Positions 44,702 to 54,833 are shown, numbered from the stretch's first letter. The stretch is DNA of 57,670 nucleotides from Burkholderiaceae bacterium (GCA_947457875.1 CANGWV010000002.1:1-57670); one strand, 5' to 3'. Notes: generated by a model not told the origin, from the letters alone. A program made the numbers and translations.

Positions 44702-45841
44702 ATGGCAAAAATAAATTATTTGACTCTTCACGTAGTTTGTTTATTAGCGTTGGCGTTAGTAAGCAGCCCTATTTATGCTGATGAGCCAATCGATTATTTT
44801 TTTAATGGGGCTAAATCCTACAAAGCTCCCTACGCAGCAGTCTTGCCGCCAGCACAAAAAATCAAAGAATTAAAAAAATCTTCGTTAATTGACAGCGAAA
44901 TAAAAAATAAATTAGACGATATTCTGGATGGGGTGCCAAGTGGTGGCCTAGGCGTATTGGCAATAAATAATGGCGAAATTGTTTATGAAAGATATGCACG
45001 ATCGAATGAGAAAAACTTATATCCAAGCTGGTCGATGGCCAAGAGCATAACGGCCTTAACTTTGGGTTACGCATTATGTGATGGAAAAATTAAAAACCTC
45101 AATGATTTAGCAGAAAACTATTCAGAAGATCTCAAAAGTACCGTTTGGGGGAAATCCAAAATTGTAGATTTGTTAACCATGTCTAGTGGCGCATCTCGGA
45201 AAACATTGGACAAAACGACGGGGGATTATCATCCTCACAACCCAGCATCACTTCACTATATTTTGAAAAGTGGTCAAATTAGTTTAAAAGAAGCTTTTAT
45301 TAAATATAGCAAGCTTGATGATGCCAATCCATCTGGAGCAATTTTTAGTTACAACAACATGGATACTCAGGCATTAAGTTCTGTGATTGAGGGGGCAACA
45401 GGAGTTTCGTTTCCAGAATACTTTCAAAGAACGCTTTGGGAAAGTGCGGGAGCCCAATTTGAATCCGTATGGTACTTAGATAAAAACAAGCAAGCTTTGA
45501 GTAGCGCATTCTTTTTTTCTACTATGAGAGATTATGGTCGATTGGCGCAAGTAGTTGTAGATGCTCATCAAGGAAAGTTAAGTAATAAATGCTTGGAGAC
45601 TTATATTAAAGACGCCACCACACACAAGCGTTCAGCTGGCGGCAATAGTTGGTATGGATATCAATTTTGGCTAGGCCCCTTAAAGCAGAATGCCCCAATT
45701 GTAAAAATGGTGGGCCATCAAGGCCAGGAAATTTTTATTAACTATAAAAATGGAAAAATTATTGTTTTGACGGCCCACACTTCAGCCTTAAGAGAGAAAT
45801 ACAGAGACCCGTCAAACCTTCTTCCATGGCTGCTTAATTAA
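44702..45841 (+). CDS. Secreted beta-lactamase-fold serine hydrolase 1
   Basis: The 379-residue protein has a signal peptide (VVCLLALALVSSPIYADE) and the class C beta-lactamase/NylB-like fold. The SxxK nucleophile motif is SMAK in YPSWSMAKSITALTLGYAL, followed by LLTMSSGA, the Y-x-N motif in SYNNMDTQALSSVIEG, and HQGQ in place of KTG. Substrate unknown: such enzymes include esterases, amidases of 6-aminohexanoate dimer type and peptidases. The gene is AT-rich compared with the flanks and lies between the two copies of the direct repeat. Confidence 0.85.
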   Translation: MAKINYLTLHVVCLLALALVSSPIYADEPIDYFFNGAKSYKAPYAAVLPPAQKIKELKKSSLIDSEIKNKLDDILDGVPSGGLGVLAINNGEIVYERYARSNEKNLYPSWSMAKSITALTLGYALCDGKIKNLNDLAENYSEDLKSTVWGKSKIVDLLTMSSGASRKTLDKTTGDYHPHNPASLHYILKSGQISLKEAFIKYSKLDDANPSGAIFSYNNMDTQALSSVIEGATGVSFPEYFQRTLWESAGAQFESVWYLDKNKQALSSAFFFSTMRDYGRLAQVVVDAHQGKLSNKCLETYIKDATTHKRSAGGNSWYGYQFWLGPLKQNAPIVKMVGHQGQEIFINYKNGKIIVLTAHTSALREKYRDPSNLLPWLLN

Positions 45842-45853
45842 GTATTTAATCTT

Positions 45854-45920
45854 CAGCCCTAGTCGATTCCGCTCGGGGCCAAGAAGAAACACCAAAATCA
45901 ACTTCGGGCTGTTTTCATTT
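45854..45920 (+). repeat. Direct repeat copy B
   Basis: About 67 bases matching copy A at most positions (shared AGTCGATTCCGC/GGTCGATTCCGC and AGAAACACCAAAA, then ACTTCG and TTTTCATTT). The hairpin and CCA-like end have decayed. It directly follows the first hydrolase gene. Confidence 0.6.
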
Positions 45921-46006
45921 ATCTGTTTTTGTGAATGTTTTAGTAATATATATTAAGATTTTATGTACAGTAAACCTACGCAACGATGTAACTCTGGGGT
46001 AATGAA

Positions 46007-47131
46007 ATGAAATGGCTAATTAGTATCTGTGCCTTGGCTTTAATAGGTAATGCTCAGAGTCAAAATATTGATGACAATATTGCCAATATGATGTCCGAAG
46101 GATGGAGGCAGCAAACAGCCTACCAAGTAGTCAGAAAGGGAAACCAGGCCCCTAAAAAAATTGATTCTGTCTTAAATCAGCCTGATTACAAGGACGTGAA
46201 TCGGAATCTAATTCTCTCATTTGATCAAAAATTTGAAAGTAGCCCGACGCGTGCATTACTTGTTGCAAAAGATGGTCAATTAATTTATGAGCGATATGCA
46301 TCAGGAAAAACATCTAGACGCTCTACGCCCATAGGAAATTCGATTTCTAAGAGTCTTGTTAGTCTTGCGGTAGGCAAGGCGATTTGCGATGGTTCAATTC
46401 CTTCCATCAATGCAAAATCCAAAGAAATTCATGAAGGACTGAATGGCACCTCGTGGGGCGAGGCAAGCATTTCAGACCTGCTTAAGATGTCAAGCGGTGC
46501 GTTCTACTCCGATCCACAGCGGCCCACTGGATGGAAAAATCAGGAAGACATACAGCTTAATCGGACAATCTACTCTAAACAAATGTTCCAAAGTTTTTTA
46601 GAGCTAATGCGAGCAATGGACGGGAAAGAATTTACCCCAGGTTCGCGTTTTAATTACAACAATTATGATACGGTTGCACTTAATCTAGCTGTTGAAAAAG
46701 CGGCAAAAAAAGGTTTTGCTAAGTACTTCGAAGAGTCTATTTGGAAAGAAGCTCTTCCAGAAGAATCGGGGGCATGGGTTACGAATCAAAAAGGCGAGGT
46801 TGCCGGCTATTTTGGCTTTAGTGCCACATCGAGGGACTGGATACGAATTGGATTATATGTACTTGAATCACTTCAAAAAAATGACTGCTTTGGCCAGTAT
46901 TTAAAAGAAGCAACGCGCGAACAAATTGTTGCCAATTGGCCCATTAATAATTCGTATGGATATCAGATTTGGACTAAATGTACAGCAGTTCCAGATTCTT
47001 TTTGTTTTATTGGTAATCATGGCCAACAATTAATTTTTGACCCGAGAAATAATATTGTCCTATATGCACACGCTTCAAGCAATTCAACAAACTCTTTATG
47101 GCGGACGGCTTTTCAATCTATTCCTAGGTAA
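46007..47131 (+). CDS. Secreted beta-lactamase-fold serine hydrolase 2
   Basis: The 374-residue paralogue of the preceding hydrolase has a signal peptide (LISICALALIGNAQSQ), the SISK nucleophile motif in NSISKSLVSLAVGKAICDG, then LLKMSSGAFY, the Y-x-N motif FNYNNYDTVALN, and GNHGQQ near the end. Both share ALxVAKDG/ALAINNG-E-LIYERYA spacing. An ATG preceded by TAATGAA and no clear Shine-Dalgarno. AT-rich like its neighbour. Substrate unknown. Confidence 0.85.
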   Translation: MKWLISICALALIGNAQSQNIDDNIANMMSEGWRQQTAYQVVRKGNQAPKKIDSVLNQPDYKDVNRNLILSFDQKFESSPTRALLVAKDGQLIYERYASGKTSRRSTPIGNSISKSLVSLAVGKAICDGSIPSINAKSKEIHEGLNGTSWGEASISDLLKMSSGAFYSDPQRPTGWKNQEDIQLNRTIYSKQMFQSFLELMRAMDGKEFTPGSRFNYNNYDTVALNLAVEKAAKKGFAKYFEESIWKEALPEESGAWVTNQKGEVAGYFGFSATSRDWIRIGLYVLESLQKNDCFGQYLKEATREQIVANWPINNSYGYQIWTKCTAVPDSFCFIGNHGQQLIFDPRNNIVLYAHASSNSTNSLWRTAFQSIPR

Positions 47132-47352
47132 AAATCTTTTACTAATTGTAGGATAGTTAAGTGTTAATTTTAATGCTGGGATTCAATCAGGGGGAGTCTC
47201 GGATTTCTTTAATTAAAACGCTTTGCTCAAGATGCGCCGAGCTTTGCTCGAAAAGATTATTGTGACTTTAAATATTTGAATTTTTTTATCTTGATTGAGC
47301 TTGGCGGACTTGGGGTTTCTGTGGGCTTCTGCCCCCCCAAGGCCTAATTTAG

Positions 47353-49278
47353 TATTGTTGGTCGGGCGAGAAGATGGGGCAGGTGGCTCCATGGTCTTTT
47401 GCGCAATGGATTGAAAGTCATCGCTGGAATTTACGTGACAAGATAAAGCGCCTATTACACGACAACAGACCCTATGCTGGCGTCTTGGTTGCGCTTGTGA
47501 TGGGTGATCAAAATGCGATTGATCAGGTCGATTGGCGCGTCTTTAACGCAACCGGAATCGGACACCTGATCTCGATATCGGGGCTTCATGTCACCATGCT
47601 GGCTGGACTCGGCGCGCTACTGGCATCGCGCGTGTGGCGCCGCGGCAGTTTGCCTCTGGTGATGCCCGTGCCGCGGGTTACAGCAGCAGCTGGTTTTCTG
47701 ACTGCTTTCTTTTATGCCTGGATCGCTGGCTTTCAGATACCAGCCCAGCGGACTATGTATATGGTGGGGGTGGTAGCGATCGCAGTTTGGTCCGGCAGAA
47801 TACCTCGCGCCTTTGACATCTGGTGGTGGGCCTTACTGGTTGTTTTAGTGTTAGATCCAATGGCAGCCTATACCCCCGGCTTTTGGCTCTCGTTTGGCGC
47901 AGTTGCCGCCATTCTGTATGCAATGGGTGATTCCAGCGGCTTAATCGGTATACCTCCTGGAAAAGAACTCGAGGTAAGTACTGTTACGCGAATAATGCAG
48001 GCACTGAAAGAAGCCTGCCGTCTACAAGCCGTAGTGACCTTAGCATTAATTCCGTGCACGCTATATTGGTTCTACCAATTCTCGGTAGTGTCACCCCTAG
48101 CAAATGCCATAGCGATTCCGCTTGTGAGTTACGTTGTTACGCCGCTTGCCATGATTGGCGTTGTGATGCCGGATGGGTTAGCGAGACCACTCCTGCTGTT
48201 GGCGCATACCGCGATGGAGTGGCTCGCACTTCTCTTAACGTTAATGGCAAGCTGGGATTGGGCAGTGGCGTACTCGCATCAGCCTAGTCTGATCCTGTTG
48301 GCTTTATCGCTGATGGGTATCATCGTTGCCATTCGCCCAGGACCAATACTAAAAACCATGGGGTCGCGATTATTAGGTTGCGCCTTGTGCGCCTGCTTAT
48401 TCATTTCACCTAAGACGGATTTAGCCCATGGTGAATTTCAGGCCACGGTACTTGATATTGGGCAGGGTACTGCAGTGCTGGTCGAGACCCAATCAAAACG
48501 ACTGCTATACGACACGGGGCCGATTCAGGGTAAAAAAGATGATGCGGGAGAGCGGATCATCTTGCCTTTTTTAAGGGGGGAGGGCATTCATCAAATTGAT
48601 CGCATGGTCATTAGTCACAGTGACAGCGATCACGTGGGCGGCGCCCAAACCCTATTACGTGAAATTACGTTTGACTCGATGCTGGGCTCTTTGCCAGACC
48701 ATAATCCATTGCTCCGCGCATTGCGTAAGAAAAAAGTCCCCGTACTGCCCTGTCGATATGGTCAATCATGGCGCTGGGATGGAGTGGACTTTGTGGTCTG
48801 GCATCCACACGAACAGATGAGTTTTGATGCGGGTCACTATGGCGGTAAACCCAATGAAATGAGTTGCGTCCTCGAGGTGCGCAACCGCAGTACATCTTTC
48901 TGGCTAACTGGGGATGCCGAGCGTGATGCAGAGGCCGCATTGGTAGAACGTTTGCGCCATCAAGCAATCTCAAGGCAAGGGCATAAGGTCATCTTCATGG
49001 CACCCCACCACGGCAGTAAAACATCCTCTTCTCTGGATTTATTAAACGCGATCAATCCAGATTGGGCTTTTGCACAAAATGGCTACCGCAATCGCTACAA
49101 CCATCCCCACCCAACGGTGCGTGCCCGTTATCAGGATTTAGGCATTCCATTTCTACAAACCCCGAATACGGGTGCCCAGTTGTGGCGCTTCGGAAAAACA
49201 CCTGGACAAAAAAATACGCCCACCCTGTTGCGTGAGGATAGGCGTCGTATTTGGCATGACCGCAGCGGTCGGCCATAA
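47353..49278 (+). CDS. comEC: ComEC/Rec2 DNA uptake channel, 5'-truncated
   Basis: ComEC is the inner-membrane channel for single-stranded DNA in natural transformation. The frame is open from 47353 (after TAG 47350-47352); the first ATG is 47374, giving 634 residues. The competence domain is present (DWRVFNATGIGHLISISGLHVTMLAGL) with its membrane helices, and so is the C-terminal metallo-beta-lactamase-like domain (VISHSDSDHVGG, TGDAERDAEAAL, PHHGSKTSSS). The usual first 150-200 residues (two membrane helices and an OB fold) are missing, with non-coding AT-rich sequence in their place. It is probably non-functional or depends on a chance start. Confidence 0.85.
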   Translation, partial: YCWSGEKMGQVAPWSFAQWIESHRWNLRDKIKRLLHDNRPYAGVLVALVMGDQNAIDQVDWRVFNATGIGHLISISGLHVTMLAGLGALLASRVWRRGSLPLVMPVPRVTAAAGFLTAFFYAWIAGFQIPAQRTMYMVGVVAIAVWSGRIPRAFDIWWWALLVVLVLDPMAAYTPGFWLSFGAVAAILYAMGDSSGLIGIPPGKELEVSTVTRIMQALKEACRLQAVVTLALIPCTLYWFYQFSVVSPLANAIAIPLVSYVVTPLAMIGVVMPDGLARPLLLLAHTAMEWLALLLTLMASWDWAVAYSHQPSLILLALSLMGIIVAIRPGPILKTMGSRLLGCALCACLFISPKTDLAHGEFQATVLDIGQGTAVLVETQSKRLLYDTGPIQGKKDDAGERIILPFLRGEGIHQIDRMVISHSDSDHVGGAQTLLREITFDSMLGSLPDHNPLLRALRKKKVPVLPCRYGQSWRWDGVDFVVWHPHEQMSFDAGHYGGKPNEMSCVLEVRNRSTSFWLTGDAERDAEAALVERLRHQAISRQGHKVIFMAPHHGSKTSSSLDLLNAINPDWAFAQNGYRNRYNHPHPTVRARYQDLGIPFLQTPNTGAQLWRFGKTPGQKNTPTLLREDRRRIWHDRSGRP

Positions 49279-49291
49279 ACCATAAGCTGAC

Positions 49292-49477
49292 TTAATGCTG
49301 TTTGAGTTCTTTATTCCAATTGCGATCCTGAAATACAGAGCGGGGCGCGTCGGGATCAAGGTCCTCGATCGGAATTAATTTCTGCCTAGAGCTCGACTTG
49401 CTCGGCTTCTTGGGTTGCTCTACTGGGGCTTCAGGCGTGACCTTTGCGTCAACGGTGTTTTCGGTTGGTGATTTCAT
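49292..49477 (-). CDS. Small hypothetical protein
   Basis: A 61-residue hydrophilic protein, Lys/Pro/Ser-rich (PVEQPKKPSKSSSRQKLIPIEDLDPDAPRSVF in parts), with no membrane helix. It converges on comEC (14 bases). Its ending (VFQDRNWNKELKQH) looks conserved-type rather than random. Function unknown. Confidence 0.6.
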   Translation of the reverse strand: MKSPTENTVDAKVTPEAPVEQPKKPSKSSSRQKLIPIEDLDPDAPRSVFQDRNWNKELKQH

Positions 49478-49532
49478 AGAAATAAAAAAATGGAATGGGT
49501 TCTAAAAGTGCTTCTAAAGTACCTTACAAGAT

Positions 49533-49703
49533 TTAACTTTTAAGGCGGCTGTAGAAAGTGCAGAGGTTTCCCGAGATGGCAATTAGGAGATAGGCAATCA
49601 TGCCGATCGTAAAGATAGCGTAGTCGCCATTGCGGATAAAAACAACCAAGCCAACCACGATCGTGAGTGCGCTCAATATGCTGATTAGTGTTTTGGCAAA
49701 CAT
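49533..49703 (-). CDS. Small membrane protein
   Basis: A 56-residue protein with two hydrophobic helices (AKTLISILSALTIVVGLVVFI and FTIGMIAYLLIAISGNLCTF). ATG 49703 is preferred because AAGGAG lies 8 bases upstream; an in-frame start 24 bases further upstream lacks this. Function unknown. Confidence 0.7.
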   Translation of the reverse strand: MFAKTLISILSALTIVVGLVVFIRNGDYAIFTIGMIAYLLIAISGNLCTFYSRLKS

Positions 49704-49799
49704 AAATTCACTCCTTTTTTGATACACAAATTATCGCCCCCAATTCAGCAGTGTCAATAGCGCCTAGCTGAATGCCCCGTGATTGCTGTAAATCAATAG

Positions 49800-49820
49800 A
49801 AAAAGGATACTTTCGTATCC
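49800..49820 (-). terminator. Terminator of the tRNA-fMet gene
   Basis: On the minus strand GGATAC-GAAA-GTATCC is followed by TTTTTCT, 22 bases after the tRNA 3' end. Confidence 0.8.
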
Positions 49821-49842
49821 TATTGTTCTATATCACTTAATT

Positions 49843-49919
49843 TGGTTGCGGGGACAGGATTTGAACCTGTGACCTTCGGGTTATGAGCCCGACGAGCTGC
49901 CAGACTGCTCCACCCCGCG
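49843..49919 (-). tRNA. Initiator tRNA-fMet (CAT anticodon)
   Basis: 77 bases including the encoded CCA. The minus strand starts CGCGGGG; the acceptor end pairs except for the first position (C1 x A72), a hallmark of bacterial initiator tRNA. The anticodon stem has the three G-C pairs (GGG-CTCATAA-CCC). T-loop GGTTCAAATCC is present. Confidence 0.95.
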
Positions 49920-50073
49920 TCTGAGCTTTTGATTCTAGCATTTTTAAGCCTTTGCTGTCGAGCTTTATTGCTAAATTGAGCTGTTTCACGGCGAATTTAT
50001 CTTCCATTTCTCGGTCATTTAGACCCCCCTAAGGAGTAACATATTGCCGTGCAACACCAATTAAGGCAGTTTC

Positions 50074-52020
50074 ATGTCGATTAGTAATCCCGAATACTCA
50101 AGCTCAACCCTGCTCAAGCCCGTTGACCTGCATAGCAGCGGTGATGGCGGCGAGCAGAAGAAGGGTTTAGGCGTTCTTATGCTGGCTGCAATCGGTGTGG
50201 TGTTTGGTGATATTGGTACTAGTCCCTTGTATGCCCTCAAAGAATGCTTTGATGCCGAGCATGGCATTGCATTTAGTCCTGAAGCCCTCTATGGGGTCAT
50301 CTCCATGATGATCTGGGCTTTGATTTTGGTAGTGACTTTCAAATACGTCTTGTTCGTGATGCGGGCCGATAACAAGGGTGAAGGCGGTGTTTTGTCATTA
50401 ATGGCCTTGGCACTGCGTTCGGTTAAAAGTGGCACGAAAGAATATTTTGTATTGATGATCCTGGGTATGCTGGGCGCTTGCATGCTGATTGGTGAATCCG
50501 TCATCACGCCAGCGATCTCGGTATTGTCGGCGGTGGAGGGCATCGAGATTGCAACCCCGGCATTAAAGCAATTTATTATTCCGATTGCGGTGGCCATTCT
50601 CTTTTGCCTCTTTGTGATTCAAAAATACGGCACGGCAATGGTTGGCAATTTGTTCGGACCCGTTACATTAATTTGGTTTTTGGTGATTGCCGCTCTAGGC
50701 ATTTGGAATATCAGTAATGCCCCCGAAATTGCCTTGGCATTTAATCCAATGTACGCCATTCAGTTCATTACGGACCACCCCTTAACAGCATATATCGTGA
50801 TGGGTGCAGTGGTACTCGTGGTTACTGGAGTGGAGGCGCTGTATTTGGACATGGGTCACTTTGGCCGCAACCCCGTTCGCTTTGCATGGCTCTTGATTGT
50901 GTTGCCTAGCCTGCTGCTCAATTATTTGGGGCAGGGTGCCTTGGTGCTATCCAACCCTGAGGCCATTCGCAATCCCTTTTACATGATGGTGCCGGAATGG
51001 GCTTTGTGGCCGATGGTAGGGCTTGCTACGGCAGCAACCGTGATTGCATCACAAGCCGTGATCTCCGGCACTTTCTCTTTGGTGAGTCAAGCTATCTCCT
51101 TGGGCTTTTTGCCCCGCATGAATATTCTTCATACCTCCGATTCGGAGCGCGGGCAGATTTACATCCCGATAGTGAACTGGGCCTTGCTCGTTATGGTGAT
51201 TGTGACCATTATCGAGTTTGGTGAATCAGTGAACTTGGCTGCAGCCTATGGCCTTTCCGTCACATCGACGATGCTGATTACGACGATCTTGTTGTCCGTT
51301 GTGATGCGCCGTGAATGGCATATCAATCCTATTTTGATCGCTTTGCTGATTGTCTTTTTCTTTGCAGTCGACTTGGCTTTCTGGACCGCTACCTTGATTA
51401 AGATTAAGGATGGTGGCTGGTATCCACTGTTGATAGCACTAGTCTGCTTTACTTGCCTGATTACCTGGTACAAAGGCCGCAAATTACTCCGTGATAAGTT
51501 GATTAGCAATTCCATTCCGATGGAGGCTTTTGTTAGTAGTCTGCTCGCGCATCCACCGCACCGCGTAGAAGGGACTGCTATCTTCTTAACCGCGCACATT
51601 GATTACGTGCCGGTAGCCATGCTGCACAACCTGAAGCACAACCGCGTGATGCACGAGCGAATTTTCTTTTTAAAGATGAGTACGTGGGATGTACCCTATG
51701 TCAATGATAGCGAGCGCATCACCATGCGCGATCTGGGTGGTCAGGTGTACTTAGTACGGGCGGTATACGGCTTTAAGGAAACGCCAGACATCAATTCGAT
51801 TCTAACGTTACTGGAAAAACAAGAAAACTTGACATTCGATTTGATGGATACCTCTTTCTTTATCTCGAAAGACACCATCATCCCATCGGCATCCCCCGGA
51901 ATGGCCCTTTGGCAGGAAAACCTCTTCTCTTGGATGATGCAAAACGCGGCAAAGCCATCGGACTTTTTCAAGATCCCAACCAATCGTTTGGTTGAATTGG
52001 GTGCAAAGGTGGAAATTTGA
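50074..52020 (+). CDS. kup: Kup potassium uptake protein
   Basis: The 648-residue K+/H+ symporter of the inner membrane has about 12 helices and a C-terminal cytoplasmic domain. The Kup start is visible: [27 protein letters not shown], then [12 protein letters not shown] and [23 protein letters not shown]. The C-terminal [14 protein letters not shown] is typical. Function is low-affinity K+ uptake. The stop overlaps the next start. Confidence 0.96.
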   Translation: MSISNPEYSSSTLLKPVDLHSSGDGGEQKKGLGVLMLAAIGVVFGDIGTSPLYALKECFDAEHGIAFSPEALYGVISMMIWALILVVTFKYVLFVMRADNKGEGGVLSLMALALRSVKSGTKEYFVLMILGMLGACMLIGESVITPAISVLSAVEGIEIATPALKQFIIPIAVAILFCLFVIQKYGTAMVGNLFGPVTLIWFLVIAALGIWNISNAPEIALAFNPMYAIQFITDHPLTAYIVMGAVVLVVTGVEALYLDMGHFGRNPVRFAWLLIVLPSLLLNYLGQGALVLSNPEAIRNPFYMMVPEWALWPMVGLATAATVIASQAVISGTFSLVSQAISLGFLPRMNILHTSDSERGQIYIPIVNWALLVMVIVTIIEFGESVNLAAAYGLSVTSTMLITTILLSVVMRREWHINPILIALLIVFFFAVDLAFWTATLIKIKDGGWYPLLIALVCFTCLITWYKGRKLLRDKLISNSIPMEAFVSSLLAHPPHRVEGTAIFLTAHIDYVPVAMLHNLKHNRVMHERIFFLKMSTWDVPYVNDSERITMRDLGGQVYLVRAVYGFKETPDINSILTLLEKQENLTFDLMDTSFFISKDTIIPSASPGMALWQENLFSWMMQNAAKPSDFFKIPTNRLVELGAKVEI

Positions 52021-52526
52021 TTCGCCCTATTTTTTGCTCGGCCTGGCTTTACGCTGCAATTACCTTGAGCTTAGCCCTTGGGATGGGGGCGGTCCAAGCA
52101 ACGCCCGCGCAAGAGGCTGAACTAGAAAAGCTCGATTTGATTGAGGCCGAGCTCAATATTCAACGTGAGTGGGCAGATTACCGCTGGAAAAAAGCATCTT
52201 CCGAGTGTTACCAAAAATATTTAGTCAATCGCTGTCTGAGCCAAACGCGTGTTCAATACCGTAAAGAGATCGATCCCATTCGAGCGCAAGAGGTTGAACT
52301 CAATACGGCACAGCGGGAACTGCGAAAACTGCTCAAAGACGAACGCGATGCTAAGCGTGCAGCAGAAAAAGCCGATCCAAAGAAAGCAGCAGAGCGCGCC
52401 GAAAATGTCCGCGCTTTTGAAGAAAAACAACGTGATGCTGCTAGGCGAGCAGAAGACCTTGAGGAGCGACGCAAAGATGCGCCGCGCCGCGCACAAGAAA
52501 ACAAAGCCGGTACCCAGCTACAGTAA
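52017..52526 (+). CDS. Secreted coiled-coil protein
   Basis: The 169-residue protein has a signal peptide ([18 protein letters not shown]) and then almost continuous charged helix, rich in Arg, Glu, Ala and Lys ([23 protein letters not shown] in parts). Two cysteines ([15 protein letters not shown]) probably form a disulphide. The TTG start lies inside the kup stop (TTGA). Periplasmic; function unknown, no enzyme motif. Confidence 0.75.
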   Translation: MIRPIFCSAWLYAAITLSLALGMGAVQATPAQEAELEKLDLIEAELNIQREWADYRWKKASSECYQKYLVNRCLSQTRVQYRKEIDPIRAQEVELNTAQRELRKLLKDERDAKRAAEKADPKKAAERAENVRAFEEKQRDAARRAEDLEERRKDAPRRAQENKAGTQLQ

Positions 52527-52537
52527 AGAGACTGATT

Positions 52538-53905
52538 TTGGCTAAAGCAAAAACCATCTATGTATGCCAAGCCTGCGGGGGCAGCACCCCCCGTTGGCAG
52601 GGGCAGTGCCCTGCATGCCAGGCTTGGAATACCTTAGAGGAAAGCCTTTCTGAATCAACCTCGAGCAATGCCCGCTTTCAGGGTTTAGCGCAGGCTGTAC
52701 CTCGTCAGAAGCTATCGGCCATCAAGGCCGAGGACATGCCGAGATTACCAACTGGTGTAGATGAATTTGATCGCGTCCTCGGTGGTGGCTTAGTACCTGG
52801 CGGCGTCGTTCTAATCGGCGGTGATCCAGGCATTGGTAAATCGACGCTACTGTTGCAAGCCTTAGCAGAAATGAGTGCTGCTGGCGTCTCCGTTCTCTAC
52901 AGCAGTGGCGAAGAATCGGCGGCACAAATCGCGCTACGAGCAAAACGCATTGCCTTGACTGCGCCGCAGCTCGAAGTTCTTGCTGAGATTCAGCTGGAAA
53001 AGTTATTGACCACGATTGATGCCGCCCGCCCTCAAGTGGTGGTGGTGGACTCGATTCAGACGGTTTACTCCGACGCCTTAACCTCCGCACCAGGTTCCGT
53101 TGCGCAGGTACGCGAGTGTGCTGCGCAGCTCACCCGCTACGCTAAATCCACTGGTATTTGCATGCTGATGGTGGGGCATGTCACTAAAGACGGTCATCTC
53201 GCAGGGCCACGAGTGCTCGAGCACATTGTCGATACTGTTCTGTACTTTGAGGGCGATACCCACTCTTCGTTTCGTTTGGTGCGCTCAATTAAAAATCGCT
53301 TTGGTGCAGTTAACGAGCTTGGTGTATTTGCCATGACCGAAAAAGGCCTGAAGGGCGTCTCCAACCCATCGGCCATCTTTCTATCACAGCACGCCGAGAT
53401 GGTGCCAGGTGCTTGTGTGCTCGTGACACAAGAAGGCAGTCGACCTCTATTGGTTGAAATTCAGGCCTTGGTGGATACGGCGCACATCCCCAATCCGAGG
53501 CGCTTGGCAGTCGGTCTCGAGCAACATCGGCTTGCTATGTTGCTGGCCGTATTGCATCGCCATGCGGGGATTGCTTGCTTTGATCAAGACGTCTTTCTGA
53601 ATGCCGTTGGTGGCGTGAAGATCTCTGAGCCAGCGGCTGACTTAGCTGTGTTGCTAGCAATTCAATCGTCGATTCGGAATCGCGCTTTACCAAAAGAATT
53701 GATTGTCTTTGGTGAGGTGGGTTTGGCTGGAGAAATCCGCCCCTGTCCGCGCGGTCAAGAGCGCCTCAAAGAAGCCGCCAAACTGGGCTTTACCATTGCC
53801 ATCATTCCGAAAGCTAATTTACCCAAGAGCAAAATCCCAGGCTTACGCGTCATTCCGGTAGAGCGTATCGATGAGGCGATTTCTGCTGCGAACGAACTCA
53901 GTTAG
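52538..53905 (+). CDS. radA: DNA repair protein RadA
   Basis: The 455-residue RecA-like ATPase promotes branch migration in recombination. It has a C4 zinc finger (CQACGGSTPRWQGQCPACQAW), Walker A GGDPGIGKST, the RadA-specific KNRFGAVNELG motif, and a Lon-like C-terminal domain (VGGVKISEPAADLAVLLAIQS). TTG start; 11 bases after the preceding gene. Confidence 0.96.
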   Translation: MAKAKTIYVCQACGGSTPRWQGQCPACQAWNTLEESLSESTSSNARFQGLAQAVPRQKLSAIKAEDMPRLPTGVDEFDRVLGGGLVPGGVVLIGGDPGIGKSTLLLQALAEMSAAGVSVLYSSGEESAAQIALRAKRIALTAPQLEVLAEIQLEKLLTTIDAARPQVVVVDSIQTVYSDALTSAPGSVAQVRECAAQLTRYAKSTGICMLMVGHVTKDGHLAGPRVLEHIVDTVLYFEGDTHSSFRLVRSIKNRFGAVNELGVFAMTEKGLKGVSNPSAIFLSQHAEMVPGACVLVTQEGSRPLLVEIQALVDTAHIPNPRRLAVGLEQHRLAMLLAVLHRHAGIACFDQDVFLNAVGGVKISEPAADLAVLLAIQSSIRNRALPKELIVFGEVGLAGEIRPCPRGQERLKEAAKLGFTIAIIPKANLPKSKIPGLRVIPVERIDEAISAANELS

Positions 53906-53924
53906 CTCTTTTTATTAATGCGCT

Positions 53925-54833
53925 TTAGCGCAAGTCTTCTGCTTGTATCAGCAGGACCTGTTCGTTTCCTGCGGAGACGTCCATCCAAATCACCGGAATC
54001 TGCGGGAAGGCTTTTTGAAAGTGTTCCACTTCATTGCCAATTTCTAGTACGAGCGCACCACGTTCACTGAGGTAGTCCGGCGCAGTCGCAATGATCTTGC
54101 GAATCAAGTCCATGCCATCTTCACCGCCAGCCAGAGCGAGGGCTGGTTCAGCGTGGTATTCGGCGGGGAGGGCGCGCATGCTGGCTGCATTGACATAGGG
54201 TGGATTGCAGATAATTAAGTCAAAGCGGTTTTCGTCAATCGGATCGGGCAAAGGATTCCAAAGATCCCCATGGAACAATTCAATCTGATTACTTAAACCA
54301 TGACGATCTAAGTTGCGCGCTGCCACCGCCAATGCAGGTGCACTAATATCGCAAGCACTTACATGAATATCCGGGCAAGCCAGTGCCAGTAAGACTGCGA
54401 GCGAGCCATTGCCAGTACATAAATCGAGAGCACGGCCATCGGCAGGCAGCCATGGCTCGAGCACTCCTTCGGTAATGAGTTCAGCAATCCACGAGCGGGG
54501 AACAATGCTCTGTTCATTGCAATAGAAGGGGACGCCCATCAGCCATGCTTCTTCCAAGATATACGCCAATGGTTTGCGTGTGTGGATGCGCTCATTCGCG
54601 ATCGCAAGCGCGGCATCGTAGAGAGGCTGATTAAATGGCGCTTGCAGTTGATCTAAGGTGTCACTAGGACTAATCTGAAGTTGTTTGCTAATAATCCACA
54701 AAGCCTCACTCCGCGCATCGATTGCGCCGTGCCCGTAGCTTAGTTTGGCTTGACCCAGGTGATCAGCAAGCCGATCGATCGATTGTTCTACGGTGGCGAT
54801 GGTAATGCCTTGTGACTGAGGCTCTGGATCCAT
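53925..54833 (-). CDS. prmB: Ribosomal protein L3 glutamine methyltransferase PrmB
   Basis: It methylates a glutamine of ribosomal protein L3 with SAM. The 302-residue HemK-family protein has the N-terminal helical domain, the SAM motif ALDLCTGNGSLAVLLA (136-150) and the catalytic NPPY at 210-213. PrmB and PrmC are distinguished by the N-terminus; IPRSW near the WIAELITEGV stretch is PrmB-like. It starts 4 bases after dapE. Confidence 0.92.
   Translation of the reverse strand: MDPEPQSQGITIATVEQSIDRLADHLGQAKLSYGHGAIDARSEALWIISKQLQISPSDTLDQLQAPFNQPLYDAALAIANERIHTRKPLAYILEEAWLMGVPFYCNEQSIVPRSWIAELITEGVLEPWLPADGRALDLCTGNGSLAVLLALACPDIHVSACDISAPALAVAARNLDRHGLSNQIELFHGDLWNPLPDPIDENRFDLIICNPPYVNAASMRALPAEYHAEPALALAGGEDGMDLIRKIIATAPDYLSERGALVLEIGNEVEHFQKAFPQIPVIWMDVSAGNEQVLLIQAEDLR

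Noticed and set aside
47305-47345. Inverted repeat CTTGGGG...CCCCAAG before comEC as a terminator
   Set aside because: Long loop and no T run; it may just reflect the junction sequence.
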